40,624 bases of DNA from Alphaproteobacteria bacterium. GTDB taxonomy: Bacteria; Pseudomonadota; Alphaproteobacteria; Micavibrionales; Micavibrionaceae. The notes under the pieces were generated by a model. That model worked only from the letters and a program-made list of their open reading frames with translations, did no database searches and was not told where the DNA came from. The position numbers were made by a program, and so were the translations under genes. Location of the stretch: contig JANQFU010000015.1 in the NCBI GenBank assembly GCA_028277665.1, positions 1 to 40,624 on the forward strand, written 5' to 3'. Positions 1 through 8,395 of the stretch are shown here, piece by piece. Within the stretch, counting starts at the first letter, position 1. Every line of letters starts with the position of its first letter.

Positions 1-16
1 AGGAGGCAACGCCGAC

Positions 17-79
17 GTGGCAATCCAGCCGCTGAGCCAGCCATGGGGGCATTCTCTGGCCAAATTTCCGGATTGCCAC
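17..79. repeat. REP-like inverted repeat (GTGGCAATCC / GGATTGCCAC)
   Basis: A perfect 10-bp inverted repeat lies at 17-26 and 70-79, followed by TTCGCAATGACAAA. This matches the style of short dispersed intergenic repeats seen in many alphaproteobacteria. The rest of 1-250 holds no recognisable gene; no convincing promoter for the downstream gene was found. Confidence 0.5.
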
Positions 80-250
80 ACTCCCGTTGGTCGTTCGCAA
101 TGACAAAAAACTGAATCGATCAGGGGGGCGTTAACCCGGATTCGTAGCCGTGGGCTTCCCGGGCGCCTATTCCTTATTGTTTTGAAAGCACTTTTCCCTT
201 ACACTCACCGCACTTTATATATCAGCATCAGGATTCGCAGGATTGCAGGG

Positions 251-499
251 ATGACAGAGAAAACGCCGGTCGAAAAACTCAGTTTCGAAGCCGCCCTTGA
301 AGAACTTGAGGGCATCGTCCGGGATCTTGAGACCGGCAAGGCCCTCCTTGAGGACTCGATCACCGCATATGAACGCGGGATTGCCCTGAAGAAACACTGT
401 GAAGCCCGCCTGAAAGACGCAGAAATGAAGATTACAAAGCTCACCGTTCAGGATGATGGAAGCCTTCACGCCGAACCTTTTCAGGAAGAAAACGCATAA
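251..499 (+). CDS. xseB: Exodeoxyribonuclease VII small subunit
   Basis: The 82-residue product is the small subunit of exonuclease VII, a cytoplasmic nuclease that degrades single-stranded DNA; several small subunits bind the large subunit XseA. The family pattern is clear: an N-terminal LSFEAALEELEGIVRDLE helix, then a YERGIALKKHCEARL helix forming the helical hairpin. Length matches the family (about 70-85). The frame stays open upstream to a TTG at 182, but the ATG at 251 is preceded by AGGA with 8-nt spacing and gives the family-like N-terminus MTEKTPVEKLSFE. It is followed 50 nt later by ispA and then dxs, the classic xseB-ispA-dxs order, so co-transcription is likely. XseA is not in the window. 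Confidence 0.95.
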   Translation: MTEKTPVEKLSFEAALEELEGIVRDLETGKALLEDSITAYERGIALKKHCEARLKDAEMKITKLTVQDDGSLHAEPFQEENA

Positions 500-549
500 A
501 AAACACATAAAGAAGCAATAAAAACATATAAACAGGATTGGAGTAGCAT

Positions 550-1461
550 ATGGCCCCCTCCCCGCGCGACGCAAGCCCAAGCCTGCAACAGGCGATGGAC
601 GACGTCACAAATGATGTCAACCGAACGATCGAACGTCTTCTTCCGGAGACGGATCTGGCCGAGGCGCAGCTATATAAAGCCATGCGCCATGGAACTTTGT
701 CCGGCGGGAAACGCCTGCGCCCTTTTCTGGTCCTGCAGAGCGCAAAACTGTTTAACGTCGATCCGCTGCGCTCCCGGCGCGTTGCGGCCGCGGTCGAGTT
801 TATTCATGCCTATTCCCTGATCCACGACGATCTTCCGGCGATGGACGATGCCTCCTTGCGCCGGGGAGAGCCGACCGTCCATAAAATGTATGACGACGCC
901 ACAGCCATTCTCGCCGGTGACGCCCTGTTAACGCTTGCCTTTGAAGTCATGAGCGATTCCGAGACCCACGAAGATCCGCGCGTGCGCTGTGAGCTTGTTC
1001 ACAAACTCGCCCGCGCCGTCGGGGCGGGCGGCATGGTCGGCGGTCAGATGCTCGACCTGATCGGCGAGCAACAGGCCTTTGACCTTGGGACGATCAGCCG
1101 CCTTCAACGGATGAAAACCGGCCGTCTGATGGCCTTTTCATGCGAGGCTGGCGCGATCCTCGGCAAGGGCAGCGAGAATCTGCGCCGGGCGCTGTGTAAT
1201 TACGCCCACGACCTCGGCCTTGCCTTTCAGGTCACGGACGACATTCTCGACGTCGAGGGCACGGAGGAAGAAACCGGCAAGGATCACGGTCATGACGCAC
1301 AAGCCGGAAAAGCGACCTTCGTTTCAACAATGGGGATCGAGCAAGCCAGAACGCGCGCGGAAATGCTGGTCGAACAGGCCGTCCGTCACCTTGCTCCCTT
1401 CGGCAACCGGGCCGAGACGCTCAAGGAACTGGCCCGATATGTCCTGAGCCGCCGGGCGTAA
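550..1461 (+). CDS. ispA: Farnesyl (polyprenyl) diphosphate synthase
   Basis: The 303-residue protein condenses isopentenyl diphosphate with allylic diphosphates, giving farnesyl diphosphate for quinones and undecaprenyl phosphate. Visible motifs: GGKRLRP (52-58), first aspartate-rich motif DDLPAMDD (93-100, the DDxxxxD form typical of bacterial short-chain synthases), GGQMLDL (165-171 region), KTG (189-191) and second aspartate-rich motif DDILD (230-234). Length and motif spacing are normal for IspA. The ATG at 550 has GGAG 6 nt upstream. The gene sits between xseB and dxs and so feeds from the same pathway. Geranylgeranyl diphosphate synthase activity cannot be excluded from sequence alone. 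Confidence 0.95.
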   Translation: MAPSPRDASPSLQQAMDDVTNDVNRTIERLLPETDLAEAQLYKAMRHGTLSGGKRLRPFLVLQSAKLFNVDPLRSRRVAAAVEFIHAYSLIHDDLPAMDDASLRRGEPTVHKMYDDATAILAGDALLTLAFEVMSDSETHEDPRVRCELVHKLARAVGAGGMVGGQMLDLIGEQQAFDLGTISRLQRMKTGRLMAFSCEAGAILGKGSENLRRALCNYAHDLGLAFQVTDDILDVEGTEEETGKDHGHDAQAGKATFVSTMGIEQARTRAEMLVEQAVRHLAPFGNRAETLKELARYVLSRRA

Positions 1462-1503
1462 CACAATGTATTGCGCGGGGATGGGGGCTCTATCCTGTAG
1501 AGG

Positions 1504-1532
1504 TTCCGAAACTCCGACACTCCGACTACAAT
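1504..1532 (+). promoter_or_regulatory. Possible dxs promoter with tandem 8-bp repeat
   Basis: A TTCCGA box (1504-1509) and a TACAAT box (1527-1532) are separated by 17 nt. The -10 is good and the -35 is poor. The spacer contains ACTCCGAC twice in tandem (1511-1526). The site lies 52 nt upstream of the dxs start, so dxs may have its own promoter besides read-through from ispA. Confidence 0.3.
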
Positions 1533-1547
1533 AGTATGAAAAATACT

Positions 1548-1563
1548 TGAAGTTTTAACTTCA
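1548..1563. promoter_or_regulatory. Perfect palindrome TGAAGTT-TT-AACTTCA upstream of dxs
   Basis: A 7-bp perfect inverted repeat with a 2-nt centre lies 21 nt before the dxs start codon and just downstream of the possible -10 box. It could be an operator or a small leader hairpin; the sequence does not decide. Confidence 0.35.
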
Positions 1564-1584
1564 GACAAGATACAAAGGCGGATC

Positions 1585-3558
1585 ATGAAAGCAGCCGCGC
1601 AAAAAATTCAGGCTACAGAGCCGCTGGCCCGGAATTCCGCTGCCGATTCCTCTCCCCGGGAACCGGGCTCGATTTTGGACGACGTCAGTTTCCCCGAAGA
1701 TTTCCGACATTTTTCGATTCCGCAGCTTTCGGAACTGGCGCAGGCCGTGCGCGGCCGCATGATCAAGGCGGTCGCCAGAACCGGCGGACACCTCGGAGCC
1801 GGGCTGGGCGTGGTCGAATTGACCGTCGCGCTGCACGCCGTATTCAACACCCCGCATGACCGTTTGATCTGGGATGTCGGGCACCAATGCTATCCGCATA
1901 AAATCCTGACCGGACGCAAGGACCGGATCGATACGCTCCGGCAGGGCGGCGGTCTGGCCGGTTTTACCAAACGCGCGGAAAGCCCCTATGATCCGTTCGG
2001 AGCGGGGCACAGCTCGACCTCGATATCGGCCGGGCTCGGCATGGCCGTTGCGGCGGGGCTGGACGGCCTCACCCGGAATGTGATCTGTGTCATCGGGGAT
2101 GGCGCGATGAGTGCGGGCATGGCCTTTGAAGCGATGAACAATGCCGGGGATATGAATGCGCGGCTGATTGTCATCCTGAACGACAACCGCATGTCGATTG
2201 CGCCGCCGGTCGGCGCGATGAGCCGTTACCTGACGCGCCTGTATTCGTCCCGGCCCTATATCGGCGCGCGCGAGGCGGCGAAGAAAATCCTCGGGCACAT
2301 GCCCCCGCCCGTACGCCGCGCCGCGCGTAAGATGGAAGAAAGCGCCCGCGCCGCAATGGGGCACGGGACCTTGTTTGAAGAAATGGGCTTTTATTACATC
2401 GGCCCGGTCGACGGGCACAAGATGGAGGACCTCGTCCCCGTTTTGCGCAATGTGCGCAATACCCCCGGAGACGGGCCGGTTTTGATCCACGTCATTACCG
2501 AGAAGGGCAAGGGATACAGCCCAGCCGAACGTGCGGGCGATAAAATGCACGGCGTCTCGAAATTCGATGTCGTCAGCGGAGAGCAGCATGGCAAAAACTC
2601 CGCGAAAGCCGCCCCGGCCTATACGGATGTCTTTGCGGATTCCTTGATCGACGCCGCACGGAAAGACCCGAAAATCGTCGGGATTACGGCGGCTATGCCG
2701 GGCGGCACGGGCATGGACGCCTTTGCGCGGGCCTTTCCCGAGCGGATGTTCGATGTCGGAATCGCCGAACAACATGCGGTCACGTTCGCCGCCGGACTGG
2801 CCGCCGAAGGTTACAAGCCCTTCACCGCGATTTATTCCACATTCCTGCAACGCGCCTATGACCAGCTTATCCATGACGTTGCCATTCAAAATCTTCCTGT
2901 GCGGTTTGCCATCGACCGGGCCGGGCTCGTCGGTGCAGACGGCCAGACCCATGCCGGCTCTTTTGACACGGCGTATCTGGCCTGCATCCCGCATATGGTC
3001 CTGATGGCCGCCGGGGATGAAGGCGATCTCGCCCGGATGGTCGCAACAGCCGCCGCATATGACGACGGGCCGATTGCTTTCCGCTATCCCCGCGGATGCG
3101 GCACAGGCGCGCAGATTCTTTCCGCTCCGGAGCGATTGCCCCTGCCGCTCGGCAAGGGACGGATCTTGCGCGAAGGCGCGGATCTGGCGATTCTCTCTTA
3201 TGGCGGACGGCTGGCCGAAGCCCTGATGGCCGCCGATATGCTTGAGACCGGAGGGCGTATACGCGTCACCGTTGCCGATGCCCGCTTTGCCAAGCCGCTG
3301 GACACGGATCTGCTCGCGCAGCTCGCGGATCAGCACAAGGCCCTGATCTGTATCGAAGAAGGCTCAATCGGCGGTTTTGGAAGTGCCGTTCTGGATGCCC
3401 TCATGCGCGGAAACCGTCTGGACGGGCGCGTAAAAATCCGTACGATGGTCTTGCCGGATCGTTTTCAGTGTCAGGACAGGCCGGAAGCCCAATACCGCGA
3501 CGCCGGGCTTGATGCGCGCGGGATCGTCGAACAGGCCGCCGGGCTTTTGAGCTTATAA
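1585..3558 (+). CDS. dxs: 1-deoxy-D-xylulose-5-phosphate synthase
   Basis: The 657-residue enzyme joins pyruvate and glyceraldehyde 3-phosphate in the first step of the methylerythritol phosphate pathway, using thiamine diphosphate. Seen: [16 protein letters not shown] (96-111), the [12 protein letters not shown] region (141-152), the thiamine-binding GDGAMSAG...N motif (171-199) and the IAEQHAV segment (393-399) with the catalytic glutamate E395. Family members are usually about 620-640 residues; the excess is an N-terminal extension of about 30 low-complexity residues before [13 protein letters not shown]. The ATG at 1585 has AAGG at suitable spacing. ispE at the far end of the window belongs to the same pathway. 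A long antisense frame over this gene is a codon-bias shadow. Confidence 0.96.
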   Translation: MKAAAQKIQATEPLARNSAADSSPREPGSILDDVSFPEDFRHFSIPQLSELAQAVRGRMIKAVARTGGHLGAGLGVVELTVALHAVFNTPHDRLIWDVGHQCYPHKILTGRKDRIDTLRQGGGLAGFTKRAESPYDPFGAGHSSTSISAGLGMAVAAGLDGLTRNVICVIGDGAMSAGMAFEAMNNAGDMNARLIVILNDNRMSIAPPVGAMSRYLTRLYSSRPYIGAREAAKKILGHMPPPVRRAARKMEESARAAMGHGTLFEEMGFYYIGPVDGHKMEDLVPVLRNVRNTPGDGPVLIHVITEKGKGYSPAERAGDKMHGVSKFDVVSGEQHGKNSAKAAPAYTDVFADSLIDAARKDPKIVGITAAMPGGTGMDAFARAFPERMFDVGIAEQHAVTFAAGLAAEGYKPFTAIYSTFLQRAYDQLIHDVAIQNLPVRFAIDRAGLVGADGQTHAGSFDTAYLACIPHMVLMAAGDEGDLARMVATAAAYDDGPIAFRYPRGCGTGAQILSAPERLPLPLGKGRILREGADLAILSYGGRLAEALMAADMLETGGRIRVTVADARFAKPLDTDLLAQLADQHKALICIEEGSIGGFGSAVLDALMRGNRLDGRVKIRTMVLPDRFQCQDRPEAQYRDAGLDARGIVEQAAGLLSL

Positions 3559-3564
3559 TATATT

Positions 3565-3610
3565 GAGGGCTCGCATTTAAAATATCTTATTTTAAATGCG
3601 AATAATTATA
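3565..3610 (+). repeat. Half copy of the 141-bp TATAGT element (right-hand hairpin only)
   Basis: GAGGGCTCGCATTTAAAA...TTTTAAATGCGAATAATTATA matches the right third of the family-1 element (full copies at 14235, 17641, 26031 and 31548). It forms the CGCATTTAAAAT/ATTTTAAATGCG hairpin directly after dxs. The left hairpin and centre are missing. It may act as a transcription terminator or mRNA 3' end for dxs. Confidence 0.75.
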
Positions 3611-3631
3611 GAGTAACAGGACCCGTCGCCC

Positions 3632-4336
3632 ATGCCTTTCGAGAAACCGACCATCGTGCTGATCGATATGGACGGCACGACTGTGCGGCACCTCAATCCG
3701 CGCCTTTTGCATCTGCTCGAGACGCTGGACGACATCGCCTACAGAGCGGCCCGCTTTCTCGGGCGGCTCATGCGCAAGGGCAACGAGCTTGAGAAAACGC
3801 TTCTGCCGCTCAGCAATATCAATATCCGGCACAAGCAAAAATCGTTGATCGTGCACCGCGCCATTCACAAATTCCGCCGCAAACCGGTTGAACAAATCGT
3901 CGAGCCTTGCCCGGGCATTCAGGATCTTCTCGATTACTTCAAGAATGAAGGCATTCCGATGGCTCTGGTCAGTAACGGGCTCGGCAAAGGTTACGGGCAT
4001 GACGTTCTGAAAAAATTTGCGCTGAAGGATTATTTTGAAGCGCGGGTTTTCCGGGAGGATATCGGCCGCTCCAAACCCCATCCGGACCCGTTGCTCCGGG
4101 CCCTCGATGTGATGGGGGCCAAACCGTCAAAATCGGACGTCATCTGGTATATCGGGGACCGGCGGAAAGACGTCGAGGCCGCGCTCGCCGCGGCGAAGGT
4201 CCTGCCCTGCAAGGTCGAGCCGTTTTCCTATGGGCTGCAGGCCGCCATCGCGGTTTTGGAGCGCAATGTCGGCCCCGACCATATCATCATCCATTATCAG
4301 GATTTCACCCAGCGTCTGAAGAAAGTGTTTGGATAA
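3632..4336 (+). CDS. HAD-superfamily phosphatase
   Basis: The 234-residue protein is a haloacid-dehalogenase-type hydrolase, probably a phosphatase of the phosphoglycolate phosphatase-like branch. Motif I is IDMDGT with nucleophile D12 and acid D14; motif II is VSNG (S114); motif III is the lysine of RSKPHPDP (K148); motif IV is GDRRKD (D176, D180). A helical cap of about 80 residues lies between motifs I and II and includes a basic stretch, RHKQK...HKFRRK. The substrate is unknown. The start has only a weak ACAGGA upstream. It follows dxs after the half element, and no operon partner is obvious. Confidence 0.85.
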   Translation: MPFEKPTIVLIDMDGTTVRHLNPRLLHLLETLDDIAYRAARFLGRLMRKGNELEKTLLPLSNINIRHKQKSLIVHRAIHKFRRKPVEQIVEPCPGIQDLLDYFKNEGIPMALVSNGLGKGYGHDVLKKFALKDYFEARVFREDIGRSKPHPDPLLRALDVMGAKPSKSDVIWYIGDRRKDVEAALAAAKVLPCKVEPFSYGLQAAIAVLERNVGPDHIIIHYQDFTQRLKKVFG

Positions 4337-4477
4337 ACTGTCTCCGGACATTTCCTGGACCAGGGTAATCGCTTGAAAAATCGTCCCTTCAAGAGTGAAG
4401 TGCACGGAAAGACTGGCATTCATACAAAGAGTTCTATATTCTGCGCGCGGATTTATATGCAGAGCAAGGATTTCACC

Positions 4478-5677
4478 ATGACCGCCAATACCACTGCGTC
4501 TTCCGATTACCGCGTCGATGTCGTCCAGAAAGCCGAAACGATTTCCGGCGTCCTGGAGATTATCAGCACAGGAAAAAAACTCATCGGCCATCCGGGCGCG
4601 TTTTCGGCGATCCTGTCTTTCGACAAACTTTTTCCCGGGTTCGCGGGCCGCTGCGGGATAGCCCCCCGCGACCTGCCGATGCTTGTCATGAAATCGGAAG
4701 AACCGGGAACGAAACCCCTTCTTGCCTTCAAAACGGGCATCGAAAAAGGTCTTCTGGACCGGAGAAAAGCGATCCGGCTCATGATCGAAGACACGGTCAA
4801 CCATATCGTCAACGACATTGCCGTAACCGGCGCTATCCCGCGGATCGCACAGGATGTCGCTTTTGTTGACAAACTGGAACCCGGCGAGGGAGAATATCTC
4901 GTCTCCGCCTTCCATGAAATCTGCAACGCATTCGGCATCATCCTGTCCGGCGGAGAAATCTCCGAACAGCCCGATATTTTTTCAAACAGGGGGCATATCA
5001 CGCCGTCCCTCGTCGCGATCGGCGAACTCGCACCGGACGACCACATAGAAGGGCCGCGCGATATTCGTACGGACGACCGCATAATCGTGATCGCGTCCAA
5101 CGGTCCCCATACAAACGGATATACGTTGATCCGGGATATTTTCATGTCACAAAACCCCGCTTTGTTTGACAAGAGGCTCTCTGACGGACGAACCGCTCTG
5201 GAAGCGGTCCTGACACCGCATCTGTGCTATTTCTTCCTGATCCGCAAGATCATCGAAGGCGGGATCAAACCGAACGGACTGGCCCACATCACAGGAGGCG
5301 GCATCCGGGACAACCTTGCGCGCATCCTCCCCGACACAGACACAAAAAGCACGGGATACCCCACCCTCAATGTCGACGCGGAAATCGACCTCTCATGCCT
5401 GCGCATCCCGGAAATTTTCGACCTTCTGCGCGACAGACAGAGCGCCCCCCCGAGGGAAGACGATACGATGCTCAGAACGTTTAACTGCGGTGTGGGGATG
5501 ATCGCCGTCGTGTCGCCGGAACAGGAGCGGCCGCTGCTCGATTTGATAAACGCAACGGATTTCGAAGCCTACACCGCAGGAAAGATCGTCTCCGGAGGCA
5601 GCAGACAGGTGCGCTACACCAGCAGCATAGACTGGTCCCGGCGTCCGGAAAAACCGGTCATAACAACCGCATCATAA
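4478..5677 (+). CDS. Divergent PurM-like (AIR synthase family) ATP-binding protein
   Basis: The 399-residue protein has the AIR synthase-related fold used by PurM, SelD, HypE and ThiL. Seen: EPGTK (75-79) at the place of the PurM DGVGTK loop, VND (111-113), LSGGE (156-160), SNGPHTNGY (207-215) and HITGGGIRDN (270-279), all in PurM order. The canonical DGVGTK is altered, and the protein is longer than PurM (about 345), so it may be a paralogue rather than the purine enzyme. The frame is open back to a TTG at 4373, but the ATG at 4478 has AAGGA with 7-nt spacing. An ATG at 4457 is less likely. No purine gene is adjacent. Confidence 0.7.
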   Translation: MTANTTASSDYRVDVVQKAETISGVLEIISTGKKLIGHPGAFSAILSFDKLFPGFAGRCGIAPRDLPMLVMKSEEPGTKPLLAFKTGIEKGLLDRRKAIRLMIEDTVNHIVNDIAVTGAIPRIAQDVAFVDKLEPGEGEYLVSAFHEICNAFGIILSGGEISEQPDIFSNRGHITPSLVAIGELAPDDHIEGPRDIRTDDRIIVIASNGPHTNGYTLIRDIFMSQNPALFDKRLSDGRTALEAVLTPHLCYFFLIRKIIEGGIKPNGLAHITGGGIRDNLARILPDTDTKSTGYPTLNVDAEIDLSCLRIPEIFDLLRDRQSAPPREDDTMLRTFNCGVGMIAVVSPEQERPLLDLINATDFEAYTAGKIVSGGSRQVRYTSSIDWSRRPEKPVITTAS

Positions 5678-5690
5678 AAACGCAATTCAT

Positions 5691-5990
5691 TCAGCACGTC
5701 GCGCGGCGGTCGAACGTCTCGCACGGCTCCGGCGAATCGAGCCAGATCGCCACGCGCTGCACATTCGCGGCGGGCGGCCCGCGCCAGCAATCTTCCGAAA
5801 AAGCCTCGAGCTTGTCGGGGATCCCTTCGATATGGGCCTCGACTTCCCCGCTGCTCAAATTCCGGACCCACCCGGTAATGCCGAGCATCCGGGCTTTCTC
5901 AACCGCCCAGTCCCGATAACACACGCCCTGAACGCGCCCTTCAATGATGAGTTTTCTCGCCGCCGGACGGTCTTCTCCACGCATAGCCAT
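5691..5990 (-). CDS. Acylphosphatase
   Basis: The 99-residue enzyme hydrolyses acyl phosphates in the cytoplasm. The family signature is present: GRVQGVCYRDW with the phosphate-binding arginine R26, and GWVRNLSSGEVE with the catalytic asparagine N44. The usual glycine before the aromatic residue (VQGVGF/YR) is a cysteine here (VQGVCYR). Length is slightly above the usual 90. The ATG at 5990 has AGGAG 8 nt upstream; a second in-frame ATG lies at 5984. It converges with the PurM-like gene. Confidence 0.9.
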   Translation of the reverse strand: MAMRGEDRPAARKLIIEGRVQGVCYRDWAVEKARMLGITGWVRNLSSGEVEAHIEGIPDKLEAFSEDCWRGPPAANVQRVAIWLDSPEPCETFDRRATC

Positions 5991-6098
5991 GACACACGCT
6001 CCTGATTCGTCTTTTTAATTCTTTTGAAACAGAAGCATTCAATCTATGCCTTTTTTGCGTTTTTTGCAAAAATTATGTTGAGCGCGCACGGCCACGCC

Positions 6099-6998
6099 TC
6101 AATATCTTGAAATGACATCCCCGAAACAGATAAATGCCGCGCGGTTATAATGATTGCGCCGCCAGACGAGTCCGACCTGCCGGGACGGAACCGGCGCCTC
6201 GAGCGGACGGATACAAAGCCCCGCCCGCCGGGCATCGTCAAGCGCCATCTCCGGCAGGAGGGTCATCCCGTACCGGTCCCGCACAAGCGCAATCAGGGTC
6301 GGCAGGGACGCCGCCCGGAAATTCCCGGACGCTTTTTCGGACGCCAGCTTACAGGCCTCAAGCGCATGAGTCCGCAGACAATGCCCGTCCTCCAGAAGCA
6401 AAAGATTTTGCGCGCCAAGCTCCTCAAGCGTCATCGGCGTATCCGCACAAAGCGTCTCCGGCGGCAACGCCGCAAAGAACGACTCGGTGAAAAGCACATG
6501 CTGCTCCAGCCCCGGCGTCTCATAGGGAAAAGCAAGAAGCGCGCAATCCAGCCCGCCTTCGTCGATCCGGGCCAGAAGCCGGTCGGTCAGATCTTCTTCC
6601 AGATGAAGATCGAGATCCGGAAACCGGGCCTGCACCTCGGGAAGAAAACGCGGCAACAGATAGGGCGCAATCGTCGGAATCACGCCAAAACGGAAAGATC
6701 CCGCAAGGGGCATCCGGCAACTCGCTTGCGCCCGCTCTGCAATCTGGCGGGCCATTGCAAGCATCCGCCGCCCGTCCTCCAGCGTCGCCAGACCGAGCGG
6801 CGTCAGTTTCAAAATCCGGGCGCTCCGATCGATAATCTTTTGCCCCAGAACCTCTTCCATCGCCGCGATCCCGGCGCTGAGTGTCGATTGCGTAACACAG
6901 CATTGCGCCGCCGCCGCCGAAAAAGATCCGGTCTCGGCCAAAGCCGCGAGATAGCTGAGTTGTTTGAGCGTTGGAACCGGACTCATGAAAAGCGCCAA
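6099..6998 (-). CDS. oxyR: OxyR-type LysR-family hydrogen peroxide regulator
   Basis: The 299-residue LysR-type regulator has an N-terminal winged helix-turn-helix (about 8-66, LKQLSYLAALAETGSFSAAA then TQSTLSAGIAAMEE) and a periplasmic-binding-protein-like sensor domain. The redox pair of OxyR is preserved: EDGHCLRTHALEAC with C207 and C216, the same 9-residue spacing as C199/C208 of E. coli OxyR. It is divergent from ahpC, with a palindromic LysR-type box at 7030-7048 between the two genes. OxyR activates peroxidase genes when oxidised and often represses itself, so this pair is very likely an autoregulated peroxide-response unit. Confidence 0.93.
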   Translation of the reverse strand: MALFMSPVPTLKQLSYLAALAETGSFSAAAAQCCVTQSTLSAGIAAMEEVLGQKIIDRSARILKLTPLGLATLEDGRRMLAMARQIAERAQASCRMPLAGSFRFGVIPTIAPYLLPRFLPEVQARFPDLDLHLEEDLTDRLLARIDEGGLDCALLAFPYETPGLEQHVLFTESFFAALPPETLCADTPMTLEELGAQNLLLLEDGHCLRTHALEACKLASEKASGNFRAASLPTLIALVRDRYGMTLLPEMALDDARRAGLCIRPLEAPVPSRQVGLVWRRNHYNRAAFICFGDVISRY

Positions 6999-7029
6999 TG
7001 TTTCGATTTTTTATATAACTGATACAAGA

Positions 7030-7048
7030 CTATCGATTCATTCGATAG
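7030..7048. promoter_or_regulatory. LysR-type operator (CTATCGA-N5-TCGATAG) between oxyR and ahpC
   Basis: A perfect 7+5+7 palindrome contains the LysR-type T-N11-A core (T7033 to A7045). It lies 32 nt upstream of the oxyR start and 129 nt upstream of ahpC. CTAT and ATAG half-sites resemble OxyR sites, but the gap between them (11 nt) differs from the 7-nt gaps of the E. coli consensus. Confidence 0.7.
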
Positions 7049-7176
7049 CGTGCAACGAAAAAACTCGTTAGCCTTTTTCCGGTGATGCAGGCACTCTCTG
7101 AATGTCGCTCACGGACGAACCGCCGGAGCATCGAATTACAGACAAGAGCAAACACCCAACATTGAGGAGAAAAACC

Positions 7177-7734
7177 ATGCTTGGAATTGGTGACAAAATG
7201 CCGGAATTTTCTATCGAAGGCGTCAAGCCGAAATTCATGCAACCGGAAGAAAACGGCGAATCCGCGTTCGAAAAAATCACGCAGGACAGCTTCGAAGGCC
7301 AGTGGAAAATTTACTATTTCTACCCAAAAGACTTCACCTTCGTCTGTCCGACCGAGATCGTGGAATTCGCGGCCCTGAACGACGATTTCACGGACCGCGA
7401 CTGTATCGTCCTCGGCGGCAGCACGGACAACGAGTTCTGTAAGCTGGCCTGGCGCCGGGATCACAAGGACCTCGCAAAACTGAACCAGTGGTCCTTTGCA
7501 GACACGAACGGCTCTCTGGTCGACGGTCTGGGCGTCCGCGACCGGGAAAGCGGCGTGGCGCTGCGCGCGACCTTCATCGTCGATCCGCACAACGTCATCC
7601 AGCACGTCTCCGTGAACACGCTGAATGTCGGCCGGAACCCGAAGGAAACGCTCCGGATTCTCGACGCCCTTCAAACGGACGAGCTTTGCCCCTGTAACCG
7701 TCAGGTCGGCGGCGACGTCCTGAAAGCGGCGTAA
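7177..7734 (+). CDS. ahpC: Alkyl hydroperoxide reductase / 2-Cys peroxiredoxin
   Basis: The 185-residue peroxiredoxin reduces hydrogen peroxide and organic peroxides. The peroxidatic cysteine lies in DFTFVCPTE (C57). The C-terminal ELCPCN carries resolving cysteines C171 and C173. This CPC arrangement is that of actinobacterial AhpC, which is recharged by AhpD rather than AhpF, and ahpD is the next gene. The frame extends upstream to 7102, but the ATG at 7177 is preceded by GAGGAGA with 6-nt spacing and gives the normal N-terminus MLGIGDKMPEF. Codon use is strongly biased, as expected for high expression. Control by OxyR is inferred from the divergent arrangement. Confidence 0.95.
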   Translation: MLGIGDKMPEFSIEGVKPKFMQPEENGESAFEKITQDSFEGQWKIYYFYPKDFTFVCPTEIVEFAALNDDFTDRDCIVLGGSTDNEFCKLAWRRDHKDLAKLNQWSFADTNGSLVDGLGVRDRESGVALRATFIVDPHNVIQHVSVNTLNVGRNPKETLRILDALQTDELCPCNRQVGGDVLKAA

Positions 7735-7743
7735 GAAAATATC

Positions 7744-7775
7744 CCCTGCCTCCCGCGCATATGCGGGAGACAGGG
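7744..7775 (+). promoter_or_regulatory. ahpC-ahpD intergenic hairpin
   Basis: The arms CCCTG..CTCCCGC and GCGGGAG.CAGGG form a GC-rich hairpin between the ahpC stop and the ahpD start, without a T-run. It could protect the ahpC mRNA 3' end or lower ahpD expression relative to ahpC. Confidence 0.5.
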
Positions 7776-7815
7776 TCGATACCCAAAAATAAAGAGACAA
7801 ACGAGGATATGCACC

Positions 7816-8367
7816 ATGGCCATCCAGACATTAAAAGACGCCCTGCCCGAATACGCCAAGGATTTGAAACTCAATCTCTCCTCGATCGTGCAGGAAGAGA
7901 TTCTGAACGAACAACAGCTCTGGGGCTGCTTTCTGGCCTCGGCACTCGCGACCCGCAACCCGCAGATCATCCGGGAAATCGCGGAAGACGCCGCCGAACA
8001 TCTGAGTGATGCCGCACAAAACGGCGCAAAGGCCGCGCACGCGATCATGTCGATGAACAACATCTATTATAAATTCGTCGGCATGCTCGAAGGCAGCTAC
8101 CAGACAATGCCGGCAAAACTGCGGATGAACATCATCGCATCTCCCGGCGTCGACAAGCTGGATTTCGAATTGTGGTCCCTCGCCGTCTCCGTGATTAACG
8201 GATGCAAATTCTGCGTCGGCGCGCATGAAAAACAGGTCACATCCGGCGGCCTGTCGGAACAGCAGGTCCAGACCGCGGTCCGGATCGCCGCGATCGTTCA
8301 CGCCGTCTCGGCCACGCTCGACGGAGAACAGGCTCTGGGAAATAATGCCCTTGCCAACGCCGCGTAA
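7816..8367 (+). CDS. ahpD: Alkyl hydroperoxidase AhpD (thioredoxin-like reductant of AhpC)
   Basis: The 183-residue all-helical protein passes electrons to AhpC. Residues match Mycobacterium tuberculosis AhpD by position: E118, C130 and C133 of the CxxC (CKFC), and H137. The histidine usually found at position 132 (CSHC) is phenylalanine here, a change inside the active site. Lipoamide and dihydrolipoamide dehydrogenase would be the expected upstream donors. AGG at 7804-7806 precedes the ATG at a slightly long spacing. It is co-transcribed with ahpC across an 81-nt gap holding a hairpin. Confidence 0.93.
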   Translation: MAIQTLKDALPEYAKDLKLNLSSIVQEEILNEQQLWGCFLASALATRNPQIIREIAEDAAEHLSDAAQNGAKAAHAIMSMNNIYYKFVGMLEGSYQTMPAKLRMNIIASPGVDKLDFELWSLAVSVINGCKFCVGAHEKQVTSGGLSEQQVQTAVRIAAIVHAVSATLDGEQALGNNALANAA

Positions 8368-8370
8368 AAA

Positions 8371-8395
8371 AAAGCCCTGAAAAGGGCTTTTTTTT
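8371..8395. terminator. Bidirectional intrinsic terminator
   Basis: The 8-bp stem AAAGCCCT (8371-8378) / AGGGCTTT (8383-8390) with a GAAA loop is flanked by a T-run on the plus strand and an A-run at 8366-8373, so it can stop ahpCD transcription and the opposing membrane-protein operon. Confidence 0.9.

Noticed and set aside
182..220. Promoter TTGAAA with TTATAT box before xseB
   Set aside because: The spacing is 27 nt, too long for a sigma-70 promoter.
1561..3336. 591-codon open frame antisense to dxs
   Set aside because: It lies wholly over dxs, has no family resemblance, and results from GC-rich codon bias.
6150..7022. 290-codon frame opposite oxyR
   Set aside because: It mirrors the oxyR gene, which has clear redox cysteines and helix-turn-helix; the shadow product is Arg-rich and featureless.
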